A DNA stretch of 6,695 nt from Streptosporangiaceae bacterium (GTDB lineage: Bacteria; Actinomycetota; Actinomycetes; Streptosporangiales; Streptosporangiaceae), in contig JAICWX010000414.1 of assembly GCA_025934635.1 (NCBI GenBank), forward strand, positions 1 through 6,695. Direction: 5' to 3'. How positions within the stretch are numbered: the first letter of the stretch is position 1; the number at the start of each line of letters is the position of its first letter. The notes under the pieces were generated by a model, which did not search any database, was not told where the DNA came from, and worked only from the letters and a program-made list of their open reading frames with translations. Positions 1 through 5,178 of the stretch are shown here, piece after piece. Position numbers and translations under genes: made by a program.

Positions 1-13
1 TCATCCTGCCCAT

Positions 14-58
14 TCCGGGCCCCACCAGCCGCGAAGCCAGCTAGCGGCGAGGCCCGGA
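14..58 (-). terminator. Stem-loop downstream of tRNA-Ser, possible terminator
   Basis: Positions 14-21 pair perfectly with 51-58 (8 bp, nearly all G-C). A second inner stem pairs 28-32 with 44-48 (5 bp) around an 11-nt loop, so the whole forms a two-tier hairpin. It begins 26 nt past the mature 3' end of the minus-strand tRNA-Ser, where a terminator or a 3' processing structure would be expected. No U-tract follows the stem on the minus strand. Actinomycete terminators often lack one, so that does not exclude the role. The pairing is seen directly; the function is inferred from position. Confidence 0.4.
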
Positions 59-83
59 TCGAGCGTCATACCTGGTCACAAAG

Positions 84-170
84 CGGAGGGCGTGGGATTC
101 GAACCCACGGTGACGTTACCGCCACAATGGTTTTCAAGACCATCGCCATCGGCCACTAGGCGAGCCCTCC
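84..170 (-). tRNA. tRNA-Ser (anticodon UGA)
   Basis: This tRNA decodes UCA and related UCN serine codons. On the minus strand the acceptor stem is 7 bp (164-170 with 85-91) and G at position 84 is the discriminator base usual for serine tRNAs. The anticodon stem pairs 139-143 with 127-131 around the 7-nt loop CTTGAAA, giving anticodon TGA (read from 136-134). The T-arm is at 92-108 with a TTCGAA-type loop. A long variable arm between the anticodon and T arms gives a class II tRNA of 87 nt, as expected for serine. The 3' CCA is not encoded, because the next minus-strand bases are CTT. It lies 54 nt downstream of the ATPase gene on the same strand and appears to have its own promoter at 182-211. 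Confidence 0.97.
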
Positions 171-181
171 TGTGGGGAACC

Positions 182-211
182 AGCCTACGGTAACGCCAGC
201 CAGGACGTCAC
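182..211 (-). promoter_or_regulatory. Probable tRNA-Ser promoter (housekeeping sigma type)
   Basis: On the minus strand a -35-like hexamer GTGACG (211-206) is followed after an 18-nt spacer by a -10-like hexamer TAGGCT (187-182). This fits the actinomycete housekeeping pattern of TTGAC-type and TAnnnT boxes. A start point about 7 nt downstream, near 175, would leave a short leader of about 5 nt before the mature tRNA 5' end at 170. The promoter sits in the 54-nt gap after the ATPase stop codon, so the tRNA need not depend on read-through from that gene. The motif match and spacing are seen; activity is inferred. Confidence 0.5.
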
Positions 212-237
212 CCGCCGCGATGCGTCACCCGCCGCGA
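206..237. repeat. 15-bp direct repeat, 17-bp period
   Basis: The 15 bases at 206-220 recur perfectly at 223-237, separated by 2 nt. The right copy contains the last codons and the TGA stop (225-227) of the ATPase gene. The left copy contains, at the equivalent place, the TGAC core of the putative tRNA-Ser -35 box. The 17-bp period is not a multiple of three, so the extra copy lies outside the reading frame. It looks like a small tandem duplication. Confidence 0.85.
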
Positions 238-2507
238 CCGCGCGACCAGGCCAGTCCGTCGCCGACCACGGCGGCCAGCGCCAGGTACGCCTCGGCCGTG
301 TCGCTGCCGAGCAGTTCGAGCTCGATCTCCGCGCCCTCCTCCAGGTGCGGGTCGTACGGGATGCGGGCCACGGCGCGGCAGCGGGCGGCGAAGTGGTGCT
401 CGAGCCGGTCGAGGTCGACGGTGCTCTTGGTCTTCGGCCGGATCGCCGACAGCACCACCACGCCGTTCCGCACCAGGTCGCCGCAGTTGTGCGCCTCCAG
501 CCAGTCCAGGGTGGCGCTGGCGCTCCGGGCCCCGTCCACCGACGGCGAGCTGACCAGGATGATCTGATCGGCCAGGGCCAGGACCCCAGCCATGGCCGAG
601 TGCAGCAGGCCGGTGCCGCAGTCGGTGATGCAGACCGAGTAGAAGGCCTCGAGCATCCGCGCCACGTCGGAGTAGTCGTCCGCGCCGAACGCCACCGACA
701 CCGCCGGGTCGCGGTCAGACGCGAGCACTTCTAGCCGGCTGGGCGCCTGGGAGGTGAAGGCGCGCACGTCGGCGTACCGGCTGACCTGCCCTCGTTCGTT
801 CAGCAGGTCCCGGATGGTGGCGGCCGTCTCGAGCCGGACCTTGTCCGACAGCGTGCCGCGGTCGGGGTTGGCGTCGACCGCGATCACCCGGTCGCCGCGC
901 AGGGTGGCGAGCGTCGCGCCCAGTCCCACCGCGGTCGTGGTCTTGCCCACGCCGCCCTTGAGGCTGAGCACCGCGACGCGGTGATGGCCGCCCGCGACCG
1001 GCGTCCTGACCCGGTTGATGAGGTCCCGGCGGCGCATCTCGGCGGCCGACTCGCCGAACCGCAGCAGCCCGCCGGTGGCCCGGTACACGCCGCGGCGCCA
1101 GCCCGAACCGGGGGCCGCCCGCTTGCCGTGCAGCAGCGACTCACTGGTCAGGCTGTCGGAGGTCTCCCGCGTGGAGTCCGCACCCGGGGCAGCGGGCTCC
1201 GGGGCCGGCGGTCGCCGCTCGGGGGTGGCCGGCCGTCGCTCCGGGGCGGCCGGCCGCGGCTCATAGGCGTCATACGCCTCATACGCCTCATGCGGCTCGA
1301 CGACCGCGCGGCCGTCATCCAGCCCGCTGAGCGGAATCCGCGTCGGGAGAGGTGCCGCCGCTGGCTCACCCTCCTGCCACGAGGTGCCCTCGTGCCACGG
1401 GCCTCCTTCGTGCCACGGGCCGCCCTCCTGCCACGAGCCGCCCTCGCGCCACGGCTCGCCTTCCTCGACCGACTGAGCCGCGTCTTCCCAGTCCTGCGCC
1501 GCGTCCCAGGATTGGGTCGTCTCCTGCGGCCGGGCCGCCACCGGCGCCGAGACCATCGGGACCGGAGCCGGGTCCGACTCCAGCCCCGGGTCCGGGTCCG
1601 GGTCAGCCATCAGCTCCGGCTCCGCGGCCAGGACCGGCTCAGACGCCTGCGCCGGGACCGCGGACGTCCTGGACACCAGCACCGGGGTGTCGAAAAACTC
1701 GTCCGGATCCGGCAGCTGCTCCATCGTCGGCACCGAGGTTGCCTCCGGCCCGGCGTCCGGATCTGCCCGGTACTCCCGGCCTCCCCCGTAGCCCGGATCT
1801 TCGGCGAAGCCCAGCTCACGGGAGTTGGCGTAGTCCGGGGCATAGCTCGTACCGGGTGCGTAGCTCATGCCGGGCGCGTATGTCAGGCCCCGCTCGTACC
1901 CCGACTCCGGCGCGTAGCCCGGTCCCTCCGGGTAGCCCGGCTGCCCCGGCCCGGCCGAGCCCGGATAACCCGGCTCGCGGGAGTACCCGAGCTCATACGA
2001 CTGCGGCTGATAGCCCTGAGGCTCATACCCCTGAGGCTCATACCCCTGGGACTCAAACCCCTGGAGCTCGAACCCCTGAGGTTCGTACCCCTGGGACTCG
2101 TAAGCCTGGGGTTCAAACCCCTGCGGCTCAAACCCCTGGGACTCATACGACCGAGACCCGTACGACTGCGGCTCATAAGACTGGGACCCGTACGCCTGCG
2201 ACTCGTACGATCCAGGCTCGTACGATCCAGGCTCGTACGCCTGGGACTCATAGGACGGAAGCTCATAGCCGGAGAAGGACGGCCGCGGGTCGTCGTCATC
2301 CGGTCTGACCGGCTCCACCCGGTCTCCCCAGCCGGTCCAGCCCCGGAAGGCGGGAAAATCCTCGCCCTCCTGAGCACCGAACGACCCCGCATCCTGTGGA
2401 TAGCCGTGCGTATCTTCGCCGGAGACCTGCGGCGTATCGTTGTTCATCGGCTCGGGTCGTCTCTCTGGGTCCTCATGGTGGTGTGCATGCGGGCCGGGTT
2501 CGCTCAT
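225..2507 (-). CDS. MinD/ParA-type (EspI-like) ATPase with long repetitive disordered N-terminus
   Basis: A 760-aa protein. Residues ~508-755 form a SIMIBI-class ATPase with a deviant Walker A, KGGVGKTTT (517-525, signature Lys517 and P-loop Lys522), a switch I-like DANPDRGT (545-552) and a switch II/Walker B-like TDCGTG (628-633). The nearby conserved blocks (SSPSVDGARSASATLDWLEA, PYDPHLEEGAE) are those of the actinobacterial family that includes mycobacterial EspI, proteins often linked to type VII secretion or labelled chromosome-partitioning ATPases. Residues 1-450 look disordered and acidic: Tyr/Phe pentapeptides (81-175), YAPG hexapeptides (209-226), Trp hexapeptides (351-382), Tyr triplets (406-416) and Pro/Arg repeats (418-440). 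A basic linker (~460-505) joins the halves. No transmembrane segment or signal peptide is seen. The ATG at 2507 lacks a well-spaced Shine-Dalgarno; a TACGCT box suggests a leaderless start. Met21 is an alternative start. The partner and cellular process are unknown, and no T7SS genes are in the window. Confidence 0.9.
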   Translation of the reverse strand: MSEPGPHAHHHEDPERRPEPMNNDTPQVSGEDTHGYPQDAGSFGAQEGEDFPAFRGWTGWGDRVEPVRPDDDDPRPSFSGYELPSYESQAYEPGSYEPGSYESQAYGSQSYEPQSYGSRSYESQGFEPQGFEPQAYESQGYEPQGFELQGFESQGYEPQGYEPQGYQPQSYELGYSREPGYPGSAGPGQPGYPEGPGYAPESGYERGLTYAPGMSYAPGTSYAPDYANSRELGFAEDPGYGGGREYRADPDAGPEATSVPTMEQLPDPDEFFDTPVLVSRTSAVPAQASEPVLAAEPELMADPDPDPGLESDPAPVPMVSAPVAARPQETTQSWDAAQDWEDAAQSVEEGEPWREGGSWQEGGPWHEGGPWHEGTSWQEGEPAAAPLPTRIPLSGLDDGRAVVEPHEAYEAYDAYEPRPAAPERRPATPERRPPAPEPAAPGADSTRETSDSLTSESLLHGKRAAPGSGWRRGVYRATGGLLRFGESAAEMRRRDLINRVRTPVAGGHHRVAVLSLKGGVGKTTTAVGLGATLATLRGDRVIAVDANPDRGTLSDKVRLETAATIRDLLNERGQVSRYADVRAFTSQAPSRLEVLASDRDPAVSVAFGADDYSDVARMLEAFYSVCITDCGTGLLHSAMAGVLALADQIILVSSPSVDGARSASATLDWLEAHNCGDLVRNGVVVLSAIRPKTKSTVDLDRLEHHFAARCRAVARIPYDPHLEEGAEIELELLGSDTAEAYLALAAVVGDGLAWSRGRGG
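1260..1292 (-). repeat. 9-bp repeats encoding Tyr-Glu/Asp-Ala triplets
   Basis: Within the ATPase gene, near-identical 9-bp units of the type GCGTATGAG encode residues 406-416, which read as an EAY-EAY-DAY pattern. The tract is short and in frame. It continues the aromatic/acidic composition of the longer repeats upstream in the protein and precedes a Pro/Arg-rich stretch (418-440) containing two PERRP units. Confidence 0.6.
1362..1457 (-). repeat. 18-bp repeats encoding Trp hexapeptides in the ATPase N-terminus
   Basis: Residues 351-382 of the ATPase carry tryptophans exactly every six positions (353, 359, 365, 371, 377), in units of the form W-(R/Q/H)-E-G-(G/T/E)-(P/S). In DNA these are 18-bp units, several almost identical, such as the two copies of GGCCCGTGGCACGAAGG-like sequence. 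Five units are visible. Tryptophan at this density in an otherwise disordered acidic segment is unusual and suggests interaction or sticker residues. That role is inference. Confidence 0.8.
1830..1883 (-). repeat. Hexapeptide Y-A-P-G repeats in the ATPase N-terminus
   Basis: Residues 209-226 read as three in-register copies of a (T/S)-Y-A-P-(G/D) unit with a six-residue period (Tyr210, 216 and 222), and Tyr226 closes the tract. They lie downstream of the pentapeptide block and are separated from it by a Gly/Pro/Tyr-rich spacer. The 18-bp DNA units are imperfect. Confidence 0.65.
1983..2267 (-). repeat. 15-bp tandem repeats encoding ~19 Tyr/Phe pentapeptides
   Basis: From Tyr81 to Tyr175 of the ATPase an aromatic residue recurs every five residues for 19 consecutive units, mostly Y-E-P-Q-G, Y-E-S-Q-A/G or F-E-P-Q-G. 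The register is unbroken through residue 174, so it is a true 15-bp tandem array. Adjacent DNA units can be nearly identical: 2013-2027 and 2028-2042 match at 14 of 15 positions. Many codons end in T or A (TAT, TTT, CCT, GAA), unlike the strong G/C third-position preference of neighbouring genes. This suggests growth by unit duplication, and the copy number may vary between strains. It is unrelated to the beta-helical pentapeptide-repeat family, whose pattern is A(D/N)LXX. Confidence 0.9.
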
Positions 2508-2543
2508 CTCTTTGAGCGTAAGCCAAATATCGAGTTTTCGATA
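2508..2543 (-). promoter_or_regulatory. Candidate leaderless promoter and palindromic operator of the ATPase gene
   Basis: On the minus strand a TACGCT hexamer (2520-2515), matching the TAnnnT form of an actinomycete -10 box, lies 7 nt before the ATG at 2507. Transcription could therefore start at or next to the start codon. No good -35 box is found 17-18 nt upstream. In that place is a palindrome, TATCGA-GTTT-TCGATA (2528-2543, perfect 6-bp arms), in an AT-rich patch that stands out in this GC-rich DNA. It could be an operator for one or both divergent genes. The motifs are seen; function is inferred and weakly supported. Confidence 0.35.
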
Positions 2544-2590
2544 CCCAGCGCACCGGAGTAGTAGCTCTCAGTCGCCGAACATCCGAATAC

Positions 2591-2596
2591 GAGGAG
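2591..2596 (+). promoter_or_regulatory. Shine-Dalgarno of the quinone oxidoreductase gene
   Basis: GAGGAG lies 5 nt before the ATG at 2602. It is the clearest ribosome binding site in the window. It fixes the start at 2602 rather than at in-frame upstream codons from 2440, which would overlap the divergent ATPase gene and add residues unlike the family's N-terminus. Confidence 0.8.
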
Positions 2597-2601
2597 AGTG
2601 C

Positions 2602-3582
2602 ATGCACGCCGTCGTCATCACCGAACCCGGCGAACCCGACGTCCTGCACTGGCTCGAGGTGCCCGACCCGGTGGCCGGCCCCGGCGAGGTGGTCATCGAG
2701 ATCGCGGCCGGCGGCGTCAACCGGGCGGACCTGATGCAGCGGCAGGGCCTGTACCCGCCGCCGCCCGGCGCGCCGCCGTACCCGGGGCTCGAGTGCTCGG
2801 GCCGGATCAGGGCGGTCGGCGACGGCGTCGCCGGCTGGCGGCCCGGCGACGAGGTGTGCGCGCTGCTGGCCGGCGGCGGTTACGCCGAGCAGGTCGTGGT
2901 GCCGGCCGGCCAGGTCCTGCCGATGCCGGACAAGGTCAGCATGACCACGGCGGCGTCCTTTCCCGAGACGGCGTGCACGGTGTACTCCAACGTGTTCCAG
3001 GTGGCCCGGCTGGCGGCCGGGGAGACGCTGCTGGTGCACGGCGGCGGCAGCGGCATCGGCACGATGGCGATCCAGCTGGGCAAGGCCTTCGGCGCCCGGG
3101 TCGCCTGCACCGCGGGCTCGGCCGCCAAGCTGGACCGCTGCCGCGAGCTCGGCGCCGACATCACCATCAACTACCGGGACGAGGACTTCGTCGCGGCGCT
3201 GCGTGACGCCACCGACGGCGGCGGCGCCGACGTGATCCTCGACATCATGGGCGCCAGCTACCTGGCCCGTAACCTCGCCGCGCTGGCTGTCGACGGGCGG
3301 CTGGCCATCATCGGCCGGCAGGGTGGCAGCCAGGCCGAGCTCGACCTGGGCGTGCTGCAGGGCAAGCGGGCCAGCGTCAGCGCGACCACGCTGCGCGCCC
3401 GCCCGCCCGCACAGAAGGCTGCGGTGGTGGCGGCCGTCCGCCAGCACGTGTGGCCGCTCATCGGCACCGGGCAGGTCAAGGCGGTCGTCGACCAGGAGCT
3501 GCCGATGTCGCAGGCGCCCGCGGCGCACCGGGCGATGGCGGCCAGCGAGCATTTCGGCAAGATCTTGCTCGTCGCGGAATGA
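2602..3582 (+). CDS. NAD(P)H:quinone oxidoreductase, PIG3-type (zinc-free MDR family)
   Basis: A 326-aa cytosolic enzyme of the medium-chain dehydrogenase/reductase superfamily, probably an NADPH-dependent reductase of quinones or other electrophiles. Residues 1-~125 form the GroES-like catalytic domain, with the family block VNRADLMQRQGLYPPP (39-54) and PYPGLECSG (59-67). Residues ~126-265 form the Rossmann domain with nucleotide-binding VHGGGSGIGTMAIQLG (145-160). The DGRLAIIGRQGG segment (231-242) and the C-terminal HFGKILL (317-323) are also typical. The cysteine cluster of the structural zinc site is absent, as expected for quinone reductases. Length matches the family's usual ~325 aa. 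The start is set by GAGGAG at 2591. bpa follows after 45 nt on the same strand, so co-transcription is possible. The natural substrate cannot be told from sequence. Confidence 0.93.
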   Translation: MHAVVITEPGEPDVLHWLEVPDPVAGPGEVVIEIAAGGVNRADLMQRQGLYPPPPGAPPYPGLECSGRIRAVGDGVAGWRPGDEVCALLAGGGYAEQVVVPAGQVLPMPDKVSMTTAASFPETACTVYSNVFQVARLAAGETLLVHGGGSGIGTMAIQLGKAFGARVACTAGSAAKLDRCRELGADITINYRDEDFVAALRDATDGGGADVILDIMGASYLARNLAALAVDGRLAIIGRQGGSQAELDLGVLQGKRASVSATTLRARPPAQKAAVVAAVRQHVWPLIGTGQVKAVVDQELPMSQAPAAHRAMAASEHFGKILLVAE

Positions 3583-3627
3583 CCCCAGCGGGCCCGGGCA
3601 GCGGTGCGGATCGGACAGACTAGGGGA

Positions 3628-4182
3628 ATGAGTGACGGGATGAATCGGGAAACAGAAGACCACCCCCAGGTCCTCGTGGTGGGGCCGGAGGGGATAACGA
3701 TGCCGGGCCAGGAGCAGGAGCAGGAGGACAACTCCAGCCGCGAGCGCCCGGTGACCGAGATGGTCGAGCAGCCGGCCAAGGTCATGCGGATCGGCAACAT
3801 GATCAGGCAGCTGCTCGAGGAGGTCCGGGCGGCGCCGCTGGACGAGAAGAGCCGGGTCCGGCTCAAGGAGATCCACCAGAGCTCCATCAAGGAGCTGGAG
3901 GACGGCCTGGCGCCCGAGCTCGTCGACGAGCTCGAGCGGCTGTCGCTGCCGTTCGCCGAGGACGGCGTGCCGAGCGAGCCCGAGCTGCGGATCGCCCAGG
4001 CGCAGCTGGTGGGCTGGCTGGAGGGGCTGTTCCACGGCATCCAGACCACGCTGTTCGCCCAGCAGATGGCGGCCCGGGCCCAGCTCGAGCAGATGCGCCG
4101 CGCGCTCCCGCCCGGGATGATCCCGCCGGACCAGCAGCCGGACATGCAGCAGCAACGCCCGGGCTCGGGCCCGTACCTGTAA
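3628..4182 (+). CDS. bpa: Bacterial proteasome activator Bpa/PafE (DUF2587)
   Basis: A 184-aa protein, close to the 174 aa of Mycobacterium tuberculosis PafE (Rv3780). The family forms a dodecameric ring that docks on the 20S proteasome and opens its gate without ATP, so unfolded or damaged proteins can enter. The acidic, Gln-rich N-terminus (1-~40) is probably flexible. Residues ~45-160 form the helical bundle, with conserved MRIGNMIRQLLEEVR (53-67), the LDEKSRVRLKEIH stretch (71-83) and GWLEGLFHGIQTTLFAQQMAA (129-149). A Pro/Gln-rich tail ends in GPYL, the counterpart of the GQYL gate-opening motif of mycobacterial PafE. The penultimate Tyr is kept. ATG 3628 gives the family N-terminus. Its AGGGG is too close to be a normal ribosome site; ATG 3640 is an alternative. 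A GTG at 3604 is less likely. Confidence 0.95.
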   Translation: MSDGMNRETEDHPQVLVVGPEGITMPGQEQEQEDNSSRERPVTEMVEQPAKVMRIGNMIRQLLEEVRAAPLDEKSRVRLKEIHQSSIKELEDGLAPELVDELERLSLPFAEDGVPSEPELRIAQAQLVGWLEGLFHGIQTTLFAQQMAARAQLEQMRRALPPGMIPPDQQPDMQQQRPGSGPYL

Positions 4183-4221
4183 AACCCTTACAACCTTCCC
4201 ACCGAACGAGGCAAGCTCGAC
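4178..4221. other. Convergent gap between bpa and pheA
   Basis: Only 39 nt separate the two convergent genes. A small inverted repeat, TGTAA-AACCC-TTACA (4178-4192), includes the bpa TAA stop. A 4-bp stem, CGAG/CTCG (4207-4219), lies just beyond the pheA stop. A GC-rich 5-bp hairpin also sits inside the end of bpa (4157-4170). None is a strong intrinsic terminator and none is followed by a U-tract, so termination here may be weak or factor-dependent. Confidence 0.3.
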
Positions 4222-5142
4222 CTACGGCCGACCGAACCTCAGCCGTCCCAGCCAGGCGGCGGCCTCGGCGAATTCCGCGTCCGAGGTTCCCCGCCTGACC
4301 TGGGTGGCGTCACCGGCGCAGCGGGCGTAGCTGCCGAGGAAACGCACGTCGCGGCAGACCCGCCGCAGGCCCATCAGCGCCTCGCCGACCCGGGCGTCGT
4401 CGACGTGCCCCTCGCAGTCGATGAAGAAGTAGTACTGGCCGAGCCGGTCGCCGGTGGGCCGGGACTGGATCGTGGTCAGGTTGATGCCGCGCACCGCGAA
4501 CTCGGTGAGGATCTCGAGCAGCGCGCCCGGGTGGTCCTCGATCAGGAACGCGGCCAGCGACGTGCGGTCCGCCCCGGTCCGCGCGGGCAGCGGGCGCGGC
4601 GGCGATACCACCACGAACCGGGTGACGGCGGTGGACCGGTCGTGGACGTCGGGCGCGATGACCTCCAGGCCGTATCGGGCCGCGGCGAACGCCCCGGCCA
4701 GCGCGGCGTCGACGTGACCGTCCGCGGCCTGGCGGGCGGCTTCGGCGTTGGACGACAGCGGGATCCATTCGGCGTCCGGCAGGTGAGCGGCGAGCCAGCC
4801 GCGGCACTGCGGCATGGACTGCGGGTGGCCGCCGACCCGCTTGATGTCGCCGATCGCGGTCCCCGGCTTGGCCAGCAGCGCGAACGCGATGGGGATCTGC
4901 AGTTCGGACATGATGACCAGGTCGTTCTTGGTTGCCAGGCCATCGAGGGTCGCGGTGACGACGCCCTCCACCGAGCTCTCGATCGGCACCACGGCCCGTT
5001 CCGCCGCCCCGTCGCGCACGGCGGCCAGCACCGCCTGGATGGTCGGGCAGGGCAGCGCTTCGGCGTCGGGGTTGACGGCCCGCAGGGCCGCCTCGGAGAA
5101 CGTCCCCTCGGGACCCAGGTAGGCATAAGGCATGCCCCACAT
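4222..5142 (-). CDS. pheA: Prephenate dehydratase PheA (with C-terminal ACT domain)
   Basis: A 306-aa enzyme that converts prephenate to phenylpyruvate, water and CO2, the step before transamination to phenylalanine. The N-terminal YLGPEGTFSEAA (8-19), VPIESSVEG (52-60) and GHPQSMPQC (105-113) are classic dehydratase motifs. TRF at 174-176 contains the catalytic threonine. Residues ~193-275 are an ACT regulatory domain with the Phe-binding GAL motif (206-208). The second Phe-binding motif, normally ESRP, reads QSRP (226-229), a Glu-to-Gln change. No chorismate mutase domain is fused, which is normal for monofunctional actinobacterial PheA, and the length is typical. ATG 5142 is preceded by a hairpin; Met4 (5133) is an alternative start. 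It follows the DUF4446 gene after 36 nt and probably shares its transcript. No attenuator or T-box leader is visible. Confidence 0.96.
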   Translation of the reverse strand: MWGMPYAYLGPEGTFSEAALRAVNPDAEALPCPTIQAVLAAVRDGAAERAVVPIESSVEGVVTATLDGLATKNDLVIMSELQIPIAFALLAKPGTAIGDIKRVGGHPQSMPQCRGWLAAHLPDAEWIPLSSNAEAARQAADGHVDAALAGAFAAARYGLEVIAPDVHDRSTAVTRFVVVSPPRPLPARTGADRTSLAAFLIEDHPGALLEILTEFAVRGINLTTIQSRPTGDRLGQYYFFIDCEGHVDDARVGEALMGLRRVCRDVRFLGSYARCAGDATQVRRGTSDAEFAEAAAWLGRLRFGRP

Positions 5143-5145
5143 GAT

Positions 5146-5170
5146 GCCAGCCCCGCACGAGGGCTAAGGC
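5146..5170 (-). promoter_or_regulatory. Hairpin in the pheA translation initiation region
   Basis: Positions 5149-5153 pair with 5161-5165 (5 bp) around a 7-nt loop. The stem is extended by 5146-5148 with 5168-5170 across a 2-nt AA bulge. On the minus-strand RNA it ends 3 nt before the pheA ATG and encloses the only G-rich stretch (GGGG) that could serve as a ribosome binding site. It could limit initiation or require coupling to translation of the upstream gene, whose stop lies at 5179. The pairing is seen; the regulatory role is speculation. Confidence 0.25.
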
Positions 5171-5178
5171 ATAGCTGG

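Noticed and set aside
1..69. A 22-codon minus-strand ORF just downstream of tRNA-Ser (ATG at 69-67, TGA at 3-1)
   Set aside because: There is no spaced Shine-Dalgarno, it overlaps the two-tier stem-loop, and such short frames arise by chance. It could be revisited with ribosome profiling.
84..170. tRNA-Ser as an integration site for a mobile element
   Set aside because: tRNA genes are common attachment sites, but no integrase and no repeat of the tRNA 3' end is visible in the window.
1983..2267. The short regular repeats as a CRISPR-like array
   Set aside because: Units are contiguous 15-mers without spacers, lie in frame inside a coding sequence and translate to a regular peptide.
1352..2308. 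A 318-codon plus-strand frame with Thr/Pro/Arg repeats resembling a mucin-like protein
   Set aside because: Its repeats are only the reverse-strand image of the Tyr/Trp repeat units of the ATPase. It has no ribosome binding site or domain of its own.
981..2561. A 526-codon plus-strand open frame, rich in Arg and Leu, antisense to the ATPase gene
   Set aside because: High GC content and the repetitive opposite-strand gene keep this frame open. Its composition is low-complexity with no recognisable domain, while the minus frame has clear ATPase motifs.
2473..4155. A 560-codon minus-strand frame antisense to the oxidoreductase and bpa
   Set aside because: It covers two well-identified plus-strand genes and its translation is His/Arg/Leu-rich without family motifs, a typical GC-driven shadow frame.
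5143..5178. A phenylalanine attenuator or T-box leader for pheA
   Set aside because: The gap is only 36 nt with no Phe-rich leader peptide and no T-box or specifier-type structure, only a small hairpin.
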